This document shows, one piece after another, positions 24,201-35,370 of a DNA stretch of 64,000 nt. Below the pieces are notes generated by a model, which made no database searches, had not been told where the DNA came from, and worked only from the letters and a program-made list of their open reading frames with translations. Origin of the DNA: Campylorhamphus procurvoides (Eukaryota > Chordata > Aves > Passeriformes > Dendrocolaptidae). A program made the position numbers and the translations under genes. The stretch lies in contig WBMV01008590.1 of the NCBI GenBank assembly GCA_013396655.1, positions 1 to 64,000 of the forward strand, written 5' to 3'. How positions within the stretch are numbered: the first letter of the stretch is position 1; every line of letters begins with the position of its first letter.

Positions 24201-25250
24201 TGCAGTGGCTTTTTCATGTCTTAACTAGGCAGCAAGCAGTGATTTTTAGATTAAACAGTATGATGAGATTTTTGTCTAGCAGTAAATGCGATGAATCATT
24301 GCCCCGTATTCTATTCACCCACAATAATTGGGTTTTACTAAATGAAATCTTTTTGAATATGTAATTTATCTATTTCTATCAAAATTAAATGGAACTAAAA
24401 CTGAGTTTAATTAGCTCATACTCCAAAATGCAGCAAAATAGCTTTTTTGATATGTGAAAAACTCTGAAGTACTCAAATACTTTTGTTTTCAGAAACGGGC
24501 AGGTTGTAAATCGAATTCAAGTCACATTAGGACCAGCTGTTCAGACTAGAGCTTTACTCACACAGAATCATGACAACACCACATTTAAGTCAGATTTCTC
24601 TTTGCCAAAGAACTTCTGCTGTGTTCTAGCTTCAAATATAGTGGAGTGCTAAACCATGCCTGTGATTCCTGGATGCTGTTGCATTATAAAGAAAAACCAC
24701 AGGGATGCAAGCAGCTCTCTCTGACTGATTCTTTTTGGGCGAATTAGAACATTTCCCTTCTATCTGAGCTGAACAGAATACTGTGGACTGTGACAAAGGG
24801 AGCAAACTGTCAAAACATTTGCACATACAGTCTTTCAGGGATCATTCAGTTACTCAGGATGTGTCTACAGAGACATGTGCCTGACCTGCTCATGCTTGTA
24901 GATGGCTGGTGGGAGTCCAGTTCTGCCTAGAAGCCACAGAGGTGCACTGGCATGGTGCAAGACATCAGTAAATATGACAGTCACCTCAGCAGAGGTTATT
25001 TACTAGGTCACAACTCTGAGCGACATGCTGCCAGCTACAGCTTCCAGGCTACCAGCTACAGCTTCGAGGCCACAGCTGGCTCGCACTGGTGAGCTCTGAG
25101 CAGGGAGACATGCTGGACTCCCAGTTGTCCACACTCATCCATGCATGTCATGTGAGGAAGACACAGACATCTTGACAATGTCATAGAACAGTGTCATTGT
25201 GGGATCAGTGTCTGTCTCTTTCTTTGAAACTAAACTCATCTTTGCTTTAG
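21230..25250. other. no recognisable gene; low-complexity tracts
   Basis: The sequence is A+T-rich, with a (GGAA)n run at 23032-23049, an A13 run near 23606-23618 followed by purine-rich sequence to about 23660, and a small 21-bp tandem repeat at 25030-25071. Open frames of 60 to 90 codons show no family resemblance. Confidence 0.5.
25030..25071. repeat. two-copy 21-bp tandem repeat
   Basis: The unit CCAGCTACAGCTTCCAGGCT recurs at once as CCAGCTACAGCTTCGAGGCC with 21-bp spacing. It is not clearly part of the neighbouring LTR, which starts at 25256. Confidence 0.7.
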
Positions 25251-25255
25251 CATTA

Positions 25256-26138
25256 TGTTATGGTTTCAGACTGACTCTGGAATTCCTTCCAAATAGCTTG
25301 GAGCCAACACCCCAGCCTCGGTGAAGATGTTTAACAAAAGAGACAAAAGACATGCAGATGCGGACACTTAAGTACTGTGGCTAGGCTTTTTGTTGGGATC
25401 TTCCCCCTAGCAGGGGGAGAGGGGGTTGGTTTCTCTCTGGTTTTCTGCGCAGGTCAGAGAGCGCAGTCTGTCGTGGGAGCGAAGAGGACAGGGACACAGA
25501 GACACTATCTCAGCATCACTGGATATTGGATTTTGTGTTCCTTTTCTTCCTTTCCCAACTCAACTGTTTTTCATCCGTGGGTGATTATAACCATTACAAG
25601 GCTCGCCGTGAGGAAAGGAGGTGGGAGAAAAGGCTTCGGGTTTTTTTTCCCTGCTTCTACAAAGACAGGATTGCTGCTGGTTTTGTTTTCCATTTCTCCT
25701 CTCACCGGAGCCAACCTGGGAATTACCCTGCCACCTTGCCTGAGGGGAGAGCCCAGCCGGCCGGGCACGACATCACCACCTGCTGTCCGTAAATATAAAC
25801 TGCACCCCTGAGAGGGAGATCGAGGCAGCGGAGGTGCCACAGCGCCACCTGCTGCCCGTGGATATAATTGCAGTCCCCCTTTGGGACTAGCCAAAAAAGA
25901 CCTTTGACTGTTTTGCCTTGTTATTTGAGGGGTGGAGTGTTGCAGACTGTTCTGTTGTTGTTTGGTTCTTCTCTGGATATATATATATAGTGGTGGTTAA
26001 GAACTGTTATCCTTTAATATATATATATATTTCTTTTTTTCTTTTCTTTCCTAATTAAAATTCTGTTTTCCTAAATTTAAAGAAGAGAGATTATTTCTTG
26101 GCCAGCATAATATCTTAGTTCTCTCTTGAACTAAGACA
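25256..26138 (+). mobile_element. solo LTR, full-length copy (family shared with 47800)
   Basis: This 883-bp LTR starts TGTTATGGTTTCAGACTG and ends TTGAACTAAGACA. It is flanked by perfect CATTA duplications at 25251-25255 and 26139-26143. TATAAA at 25794-25799 and ATTAAA at 26054-26059 give plus orientation. The U3 region is G+C-richer than the surroundings and holds a diverged internal duplication (25776-25804 and 25845-25872). TA-rich microsatellites lie at about 25977-25989 and 26016-26031. The 5-bp duplication suggests an ERVL-type element. A 144-codon frame at 25377-25811 is an accidental reading of U3 and matches no retroviral protein I know. A shortened second copy lies inverted at 47800-48166. 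Confidence 0.9.
25794..25799 (+). promoter_or_regulatory. TATA box candidate of LTR
   Basis: TATAAA lies within the first of two similar CCACCTGCTG-containing blocks. The second block carries only GATATAATT, so the first is the better candidate. Confidence 0.5.
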
Positions 26139-26143
26139 CATTA

Positions 26144-29100
26144 GCAAAGCAGCAGGAGGCCACTGCACTGTAGTAGAGTTGATAAGCACAATCTCATGCC
26201 ACTGGCATGACCTACTTACTAAATGGACAATACACAAACACAAGCGCTCCCACTTCATTTGCACTCTGTGAAAGTAATTAAGACAATGTATACAAAGGCT
26301 CTAGATTTAGTTACTCTAAATACATAATAAGGGGCTGTAACAACCAATACCTTTGAAAAGAAGTGAGGATCTACGAAGAATTGATAACATTTTCCAGGGG
26401 TCTAAATTTATACATAGGAAAATTACTATGATCACAAACAGCCATTATTTTTAGATAGCTTTCATTGTAAGCAATAAAAGCAATGCTGAGGAACTAAGGA
26501 GAAGGATATTCTTCTCTCCTTTGAGACTGACTGGAAGCTTGGCACTGTGAGTGGAAGAATCCGATGAAGTAATATCCCCATCTCCTTCCAGCACAGACTC
26601 TGTGAGCCACCTCCACGTGTTCTCCACAGCGCCAGAACCATTAATATTAATCATTCAAAGCATATTAAGGATCGGAACACTTCCTAAGGACTTACAGTCC
26701 TGAGATCTCTTACTCCTTGACTAAAGATCTGATCAAAGAGCAATACAATTTTGAACCTCAAAATACATAAACTACTTATAAATACATAACAAAGAGTATT
26801 CATAAAGACTGTCCCAGTGAAGGGCACTAATAAAACCTGTAATATGAAAAGAAGAGTCTTCTGTTCCATTTCAGAAGTATGTCTCGTGTAGGATAAAATA
26901 CAAAGCTAGAGAAAGCCTTTATGGACCATAACTGTAATATGTCTTTGGTTTTAAATGTGAATACCAGAAAGGCAAAAGCATTGCCTTAATCATAATTTAA
27001 AAGTTTTATGATCACGGTCAATAGTATCAAACAGGCCAGGCTCATCCAGTAAAATTAATAAAGATAAATGGGCAGAGTCCATCAAAATGAGAAGATTACT
27101 CCTTGCTATATAACAGGAATGCTTTCAGTGATATGGTTGAAAGTGTACTCAGAATAGAAGCTCTCAAATAAAGAAACAGAATTTATGAAGTTTTCAGAGA
27201 GAATTTGGTCTCTCAAAGGCCTCATGGGTTGCTATTGATTTTTGTGGATTTGAGTTATTATATCAGCTGGAGCTCTCTTCAAATAATTTACTTCATCCTA
27301 CCCATTTACAGAATTTCCTATTTCACCTTGTCTTTCAGAACACAAACCCAATGAAACAGGTCCTGTCATATTAACATATTTGTTTTGTACATACTTCCCA
27401 AGAGTCCTTTATTGAAAGTCATGTAAAAACAGTGCTAGTTACGATTTGCATCACATTCTCCTATGCTCAAGCCCAAGATTTTTCCCTGACAAACCTGAAA
27501 CTAAATCACTAAAACTGCAGAGAAACAATGTATTAATATTCACCCAAAACACTAACATAAATAAAAATCATGTATGTGTCAGAATAAAGGAACTTTAATT
27601 TCATGAGAAGCACTCTCTATCTTAGAGCAAACTGGATTTACCAAGAAAAAACACATTGAAGGATTTTCAATGGCAAAACCAACATGAACCAGTGTGGCAA
27701 ATCCTGAATCTTAATAGAAAATCTAAAGCCCTTAGGCAAGAGCAGTTAAAAAGAACAGCTCCCTTGGATGGTGTTGTATAGGCCTTTAGGGAGCCAGTAA
27801 GACACAGAGGTGGGTATTTCTATAAACTAACTTTTGCCTAGGGAGGTCAATAGCTTTCCATGGGCTCCATCTGCAGTCAGCAGAGAAGAGAGAGATGCTC
27901 TCAAAATGGCAATCCAGAGCCAGAGCCAAATTTTACCTCTCTGAATTACTCTCCTGTGGGATTTTTTTTTCTTATCAATGACAGTAGAGCTTTTAGAGGA
28001 ATATTATTAGCCTTAGGTAAAGGGAGAGTACTCAATTAAACAAGAAGCAATGAGTAATCCCCATCAATTCACACAATAAACTTGGAGCTCAATTTCCCCC
28101 ATTTGACACCTTTGTTAATTCTGTTAAACAACTTGAGCAACAAACAAGAGGAGTATCTTAGGTCTGCAGTACACTTATTTTCCATTCTAAACCCTGTTTT
28201 GTATTCCTCCACCTATAGGAAGTTTTTGTGCATCTGCTATGGAAATCAGAATTTTAAATGAGCCTTTACTGCTTTGGGTAAATCAAAATTAATAAAATTA
28301 TGGAATGGTCTTATTTAAAAGAATATGATGCCATCCTAAGCCCTCAAAATGTTTAATGAATTCTTAAAGTATGTTAGCTTATTTCTAATTCATAGAATGT
28401 ACCCTAATTTCCTGTATGTAGCAACCCAACACCACACAATTGTGCAGTGCTACAGGAATTTCTCTTGTATTTAGGGCACCAAGTAGATTTGTCAGTAGCA
28501 GTTCAGCACCAAAAATATTGTTTCCTGACTGAGAAACCAGATTCACATAAACCAGAGCGCCTAAAAATCTATGGATGCTCTTTGCAGACAGCAGCAAACT
28601 GTAGATATTTTGAAAAGTGCGGAGTCTGCTTCTGGAAAAGAACCTCTCAATGAGAATTGCCATCTTGTAATAAGTCAGACATTTCTCACTAAACTGTTCT
28701 TTGCTCTAAATAGAATGGCTGGAATTTTCTATGTGCAAGGTATACTTCAGTTGTTGATATATGTGGAATCATGTGAATAACTCCTATTAAGACTAATGGA
28801 AGTTAAATGCATCAGTCCTTGAGTATTACTATTAAAATACACTTGACTTGTACCCTTGATTAACACTGACATCAGACTTGCTTTATTATCTTCAGCAGTA
28901 AATTGTTAGTCATTTTAGCTGTCAATAATCATTATTCACCTTCTGTACAGCTGTTAGGAGACAGGGAGTTTTCATTCCTCAGCAAGAACTAGTCCTGAGC
29001 AACTATTCAAAACATAGGCTGCTGTAATGTCGATGAGCACTTTATCAGAACCATGTCAGCATTACCAGAAGCCACTTCAGCTGGTTAAACACACCTCATA

Positions 29101-29260
29101 GGTATGAAAAGGATGATGTGACAGGTTTAAGTACTCCAAAATTCTGCTAAGAAGGGATTACCAATGGTGAAGTGTGCACAAGACAACCATCAGCACAATT
29201 AAACAGTAACTGTGGAATTAACAGGAAATTTGGAGGTTTTTTCCTTTTGTTAAAAAAAGA
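26144..29260. other. no recognisable gene or element
   Basis: The sequence is A+T-rich. Near 28770-28800 a GTGAATAACTCC...AATGGAAGTTAAATGC stretch faintly resembles an ancient amniote repeat, but not enough to call. Open frames are short and unremarkable. Confidence 0.45.
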
Positions 29261-29264
29261 AAGT

Positions 29265-29600
29265 GGAGAGTCAGCTTGAAAATAAACTTAAGGACCCTGA
29301 TAAGAAGAGAAGAGACCTTGGGGAGGGAAGGCAGAGCCACGGACACTCAGTTTTGGCCCTGCTGCAACTGCCCCACCAGCATCACCACCACTGCTTCGGA
29401 CAGACAGTGTCCTCTCACGTGAGACAGATGCTGGGACTAGTCTGTATCTCAGACATGGGAGTGCGACATTGGGAGACCCACACCAGGGAACGTAGAGGGG
29501 ACCTTGTCGGGGCTTTTTCACCATAGCATGTGTTCTGGAACAGAGTGGGTGGAGGTAGGACTGGAATATGTGCATGTGGGATTAAAATACCAAAAGTCAT
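29265..29600. other. G+C- and CpG-richer block, unclassified
   Basis: This stretch contrasts with its A+T-rich surroundings and holds several CpGs. It starts with AATAAACTTAAGGACCCTG and ends near GGGATTAAAATACC. The composition suggests a fragment of a retroviral LTR or leader, or another young insertion, but I find no TG...CA ends with target duplications and no protein similarity. Overlapping frames on both strands (87, 95 and 64 codons) are a consequence of the composition. Confidence 0.3.
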
Positions 29601-30354
29601 AGTTGTCATAGACTCAGTTTTACACTCAGGTCAAACCCCACTGATGCCTGTGAGTACTCAGTTTGTGATCCACTCTAAGTAAAAAGTGTGCTCGACCTGA
29701 GGAAACATTAAAACAAAGAGGTAATTAGATCCAGCACAACCACAGTTCTGCTACTAAATTATGGTCCAGACACTGAGTGACTTGCAATGGTAATAATAAG
29801 AATAATGTTGAGTTCCATCAAGCAAGTTCTGAAATATGAAGTCTATAGTGTTTAAAATATGTTGATATTTCTATTCTCCCACTTTCAGCAAAAAACACAA
29901 AGGAATGCATTTCAAACATTACAGTATCAGAATAAGGAATCAACTATAGTGGAAAATTTGACCCAAAGATGTAAGCTGATGTGCTTCATCAAATTTATTG
30001 ATATAGAATTGATTAGTGCCTGTTTCTCTTCTCAGTCACCAGTGTTCACAGGGTGAGCTGTCACTACTTCAGTGCAAAGACATAGACACAAATACATGAT
30101 GGTTACACTTTCTGTTGCAAAAGCCAGATTTGAACAAAGGTAGATGCTGGAATAAATTTCCAGCTCCTGTTTTTTCAGGTCAGTGCATTGCGCAAGTTTT
30201 CCAGGTAACTTAGCCCAAAGGGTATGGGTAACAGAACAGGCAGAGTACAGGGTAGACTTTTTTTTTGGATCACATTTTCCTGTATCTCCTACCTCTGAAC
30301 AATGCATGGGAGAAGTTTGATTGTTTGAGATATTAGCCTATAACATTTCAGTCT
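29601..30354. other. no recognisable gene or element
   Basis: Nothing beyond short chance frames is visible between the G+C-rich block and the CR1 fragment. Confidence 0.45.
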
Positions 30355-30622
30355 CTCACACCTCCCTCGACCTGCTGTCCACACTCTTCCCAATGCATCC
30401 CAGGGTACCATTGGCTCTCCTCACCAGAAGGCCACACTGCCAGCTCATGGTCAGCTTGTAATCCACCAAGGCTCCCAGATCCTTCTCTGCAGAGCTGCTC
30501 TTTAGTAGGCCAGCCTACAGCCTGTACTGGTACTTGGGGTTATTCCTCCCCAGGTGCAGTATCCTGCACTTGCCCTTGTTGAACCTCATTAGGTTTCTTT
30601 CTGCTCAACTCTTCAGTGTCTG
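30355..30622 (-). mobile_element. CR1 LINE fragment (C-terminal ORF2 region)
   Basis: The plus strand carries the unmistakable antisense CR1 series: CACACTGCCAGCTCATGGTC, then CCAGATCCTTCTCTGCAGAG, then CCTCCCCAGGTGCAGTATCC and TTGCCCTTGTTGAACCTCAT. In sense orientation the last parts encode the conserved segment around FNKGKCxxLHLG of CR1 ORF2. Both ends fade into unrelated A+T-rich sequence, and the copy is diverged and without an intact frame. Confidence 0.93.
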
Positions 30623-33600
30623 TTCCATTGTAAAATTCTTCCCTTACAAATTCAAGTATGTGCATCACCTGCTTCTGAGATTTTGCAGAGCATATGACTT
30701 TGTTTTCCAGAAAAGCAGCAGAGATTAAAAAGGCCTTTTTCTTTAAATAAAATGTATTAGAAGTTACAAAGGGAAAACATCATTTTTATCATTTTTTAGA
30801 TGTAGCCCAAAGATAGCTTTTTCTCTTCACAAAGGAGAAAATTGAATTATTCTGAGTGCTTTCTCTTTCCTTCTCTTATCCTCCTCTCAACTTTCTACAA
30901 GCAGTGAACAATCATTAAAAAAACATGGAGTCTACAAAAGACACAAAAAAGAAAATCTTGTGTAAAGCTGAAAGAAAGGTTTACTAAAAACATTGGTAAT
31001 GCTTTCTTCCCTTCTTTTTTTTTCTTTTTTCCCCCCCTTCAAGCCAGAGAGACTCATCCAATAACAGAATCTGGAAACAGAACACAAATCCCATCCAAGA
31101 GGCAGAAAATGTAATGACATGGAAAATGTAAAAATGTAAAAATGCAGAAAATGTAAAAGTCTGATGTTTACAATGCCGCTCAGTTAGTGAATGGTGGCAG
31201 TAGCAACTATACAGAAAAAAATACTATGTAAGAAACTATTCGTTAGTGAAGGGCTGCTACAGAGTGTGATATATAAATATAACTGCCCTTATTTGCAATA
31301 AATATTTAAACATTCTATTAAAAAAAGGTAAAGAAAAACAAACAGAGAGTCCATTACCATGATTTGTTTTTAAAGAAGCTAAAATTATGCATCATTAAGC
31401 TGGCAAACTGTAACACTGAGGAATTGTTACTGAAGCAGTTCTTTCTTCTTCTGTTGTTTTTTTTTCTTCTTCAATTTTTCTGTGTGGAAGTGTTTTCTAC
31501 CCCTTCACATTTTCTGTAAGCTGTGATGCTTAGCAAATATGTACATAATCATATCTGAAAAAAAGGCATACTGGTGAGTAAGATTCAAGTGATAGAGAGT
31601 GAAATTCTCTGTTGTTTAAATCCACATAATTTAATTAATTTCCACAGAGTTACGTCACTTTGCCCCTGGTAGGAATTTGGCCTCACAGTTATAAGGTAGA
31701 GGCAGAGCAAACATCCTCTATGCACTCTGAGAAAGAATTAAAAATAGCTTCAATGGGGATCTCCATCTTTGCAGCCTCACCAACAGTCACCCTAACCTTA
31801 GATGAAAAGAAAGAACTGGTTTCTCACACTCAATGTAAGCTGAAAGCAAGGGAGGGAGAGGATGAGAGTCAGGTATTTTCGATATGTGTAGGAAAGGTAG
31901 TTCAGTGCACAGGCTACTACTCTGTTTGCTACAGTCCTGGATGCAGCTCTGCTTTGTGCTGCAGAAAGGTGAAGCTTACTAAGTGTGTGGATCAAAGCTA
32001 AAATTTAGACTAAATTTAGCTCTAATCTTAGTCACCCGCTCCTCTTCTGTCCCTCTGCTGTATGGGATCTAGCCCCCTACGCTGGCACCTACTTTTTCCT
32101 GCAGCCGGGCAGAAGCAGGACTCCCACCACGAGCTGCCAAGACAACCACACAGCAGCAAACCTCTTCTGGTCTCTGCTCATGCCTCCAGAGTCATGTTGC
32201 TCTGCACTGTGCTCCCAGCACTCAACCCCTTCTAAGGCAGATTTTCTTCTTTCTTACTCTCTTATTTTAAAATATAGGTAGAAGAAGGAAAATACAACCC
32301 CACCTCCTACAACAGAGTCACAGGGAAGAAAAACTTAGTGATTTTGGTTTGGGTTTTTTTTTTTTTTTGTGTGTGTGCCCTGAAACTGGGAGATTTGATT
32401 TTGCTGTTTTATTTTATTTTTCGTACCAGAAAATTCAGATATCCATTTTTCAAGATGCAACACAACAACAAAGCAGAGCTCAAGCATAACAGTTCTTCAG
32501 ATAAGGGTGTTCTAAAGTGTAGCAAGAAAACCTAATGAGTCACTCATCTAGAAAAAACAGACAAGAGAAATAAGAGATGGAGGACACAATCACAGGATGG
32601 GATCTGCTTTTATCCACTGAGAGTCTACAAACACATCCATGTGAAATTTGTGCCACCAACAGACTTTGCAATGTATTTTGGACCATTCAGTGCAGTTAGC
32701 TGCCCTGAGAGCTAAATTTTGAATGTTTCTGCACACATCTTTTAAATTAGTTTAAATCAGTTTAACTGAAAAGCTTTTGATCAGTTCAGTATATGAGTTG
32801 CAAAGATGACATTAGATTCCTTCCTTCAAAGGCTTAATTTGATATGTTACAGGTACCACAGAGAAATCAGCAATTAAAACCCAAACTGATACCCTCGATG
32901 TGTGAGGGGGGAAAACCCAAATACCATTTGAACTGCACTGTTTTCTTGAAAAATGAAAAACAGGAGGCTGCAGGTTTGTTTTCTTTCCTCTTTGATGTTG
33001 TGTATCTCCTTGAAAAATTTCAAAAACCTTACATTGTCCTCTGAACAAAACTGAGCACGAGCCTCAAAACCACTCTATTTTCCTAAGAGCAGATATGATT
33101 ATATGAATAAATTCAGTTGTGAGCTTAATAAGCTTTGGCAGGAAAGGGACTGAAGGAAGGTGAGCAATTGAACAAGCCCAGAAAAATACCCAAATTAACC
33201 TTCAACCTCCTCAGGAACACCTAAAGATGCTAAGGGATATTTTTTGAGTTAATTTCACAAGGATGTAGCTCTCTGCTAGTGAAAACAATGTGGGAAATTG
33301 CAAAGTAATAGAAAGTATACTGTGTAAAGAAGAGAACATTTTAGGTGCTTCATGAAAGCTCTTTTTTGATCTCTCCTTTAAGCTTTCCTGTGATTTACTC
33401 AAAGAAGTATACATTGTCTGGACAACATCGTATTGGACTGAAATCATCAGAGCAGAGCCAGAGTCAGCTTGTCCACTCCCAATTGCCATTTTACGGGGAT
33501 GTTATTGTGAAAATGCTTGTCCTAATTGTGTTAACACCTGCATTTCTGGAAAATTGAGGGACGCCTCCAAAAGAAGTAAAGGTGGAAAACAGAAGGAGAA

Positions 33601-35330
33601 AATCCAAAATTGCTGCAATTAAAAACTCTGGCAATGACACCAGGAAAAATGCAGTCTTTGCTGTGCTTCTCAGAAAAGAAATATGGCCAGAAATGGCTCT
33701 TTTGGCCATTGCTGTTCTAATAATGATGCATGTTCCCATTTATAGGATAATATCATCTATTGTTTCTGATTGAATTTGTAATTCAAAGAGAGATTACCTG
33801 AGGTTCCTAATTACTTAGTGATGCTGCCTATCTGCAATTGGACAAGTTCATGTTTGGAAATAGACACTATCATTTACCAGCAGCAGTTTTGAGGATAGTT
33901 TGCATTAGAATTTTTTTCACATCTACTATATGTAATCTTTGTTATGTGACAAGGCAGAAAACATTCATGGACTTTGTGAAATTAAAAAAATAGCAAGTAG
34001 TGTATTCTGCCTGCTTGCCACCTACTTTATATCCACTGGTACTTGTTTTTCAATACTATAAGCAAAATAATCTCAGCGCAGAGCAGAGAGTAGGATGGAG
34101 AAGAGAGAGATCAATGTCATCTGAGGTTACAGTAGGTTTATCTTTTATGACAGAGTTAAGTTTGGGAACTACACATAATCTGAGTAGGTTTGGGGCAAAG
34201 GGTTAGGAAAAGGTCCAGCCATGATATATACCATTCAGTGTGTTCACCTGGAGATATCTCAGCTCAGCTATTGGGAGAGCTAAAAGATAAAGACCAGATG
34301 GGAAACAATATTTCTCAAGCAGGTTGCAAAGCCTGTCATTGCCATTATCTGAGGTGCCTATGTAGTGAAGGCTCTGCACAGAAACTTATTCTGCCTCCTC
34401 TTGGATTCATGGGTTTGCATGGCCTCCTCCTGATGCAGAGACCAAATGAGTCCTGGCCACCTGGGAGCATCAGAGGGGAAGAAGGAGAGGAAAAAAGCAA
34501 TTCTAGGGAATTACTACTTTCATTATTCTGAGCTGATAGGGACTGAGGGCACCATCTCTCCAGCCTTTTATTCAGAAGAGGTTCACATCAGGTTTGCCAT
34601 GGTGATAGTCTCATCTGACAGTCCTGGAACACTGGGACACATTGTGCAGTAGAAATGAGAAAGTAGGGAAATTAGTAGTTTTTAGGCTTTGTTTTCTTTG
34701 CCAGCTGTGTGTTGGCCTGCTAGGTATGCCAGACCCCAGACTATTGCAATAATACACAGGAGCTTTGTCAGGATGGATGAGGTGAAGTTGCAATTGGCCT
34801 TTTCTCACAGTTCATCCACTTGTATCAGGACTTCTATTCTCTTCCAATATGTATCTGCAATGTTGGCAGGTACCTCTGTGATTACAGACTCAGTTTCTAG
34901 TGGCTGTGTCTTTAAACATCTTGCTTTCTTCTGTATTAAGGTGATTGTTGTTGCCATAGCTACGACAGAGTGTGCTGTGAAACCTTTGAAGAAGGTAACC
35001 ATATAAAGCCAAGGTGTTCCCATCACATCCTCAATGTTTCAAAAAATTCCAAGGGTGTTCCAACAGGGTTTCACAAGCCATGTTCCTTCCCCAGGAAAGA
35101 ATAACCCTCACAGAAAAGGGATATTTGAGCATGGAGAGAACTGGGTTTATGCTTTTCCAAAAGTCCTTGGAACTTCTGCTGCTTTCTTTCTCACTTAACA
35201 CATGCCAAGGACACACCAGGAGATCCCACAGAAATGTGCATCAGCTGGGCAGTAGACGTGAATTTCCCAGACATTTACAAGGTGTTCTCTGCTTTTACTG
35301 ATTGTAAAAGTACTGCTTGTACTGATTGCT
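30623..35330. other. no recognisable gene; low-complexity tracts
   Basis: The region contains a short imperfect tandem of AAAATGTAA units at about 31103-31159 and a T15 plus (GT)5 run at 32354-32378. A somewhat G+C-richer piece at about 32030-32230 has no recognisable identity. Frames up to 113 codons (31660-32001, 34190-34531) lack any domain I can name. Confidence 0.45.
31103..31159. repeat. imperfect AAAATGTAA minisatellite
   Basis: Four to five copies of AAAATGTAA-like units sit in tandem with short spacers. Confidence 0.6.
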
Positions 35331-35335
35331 TTTCT

Positions 35336-35370
35336 CTGATTGTAGCACAGTTTTCTTGTGCTACAATCAG
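35336..35370. other. perfect hairpin, 14-bp stem
   Basis: CTGATTGTAGCACA (35336-35349) and its exact reverse complement TGTGCTACAATCAG (35357-35370) flank a 7-nt loop, GTTTTCT. Two further ACTGATTG units lie just upstream (about 35298 and 35321). It could form a cruciform or a short RNA hairpin. The stem is shorter than a normal pre-miRNA, and I recognise no known miRNA. Confidence 0.75.

Noticed and set aside
25377..25811. 144-codon open frame
   Set aside because: It lies wholly inside the LTR at 25256-26138 and overlaps other frames on both strands. It is a composition effect in U3, with no protein family visible.
28770..28815. Ancient amniote repeat resembling a GTGAGTAACTCCCATTGA-type sequence
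   Set aside because: The match is short and diverged; I could not separate it from chance.
31640..31700. Ancient repeat resembling an AATTTGGCC-type amniote element
   Set aside because: Only a few short words agree; not enough to call.
34190..34531. 113-codon open frame
   Set aside because: No recognisable domain, and several overlapping frames in the same area.
35336..35370. microRNA gene
   Set aside because: The 14-bp stem is too short for a standard pre-miRNA and no known mature sequence is recognised.
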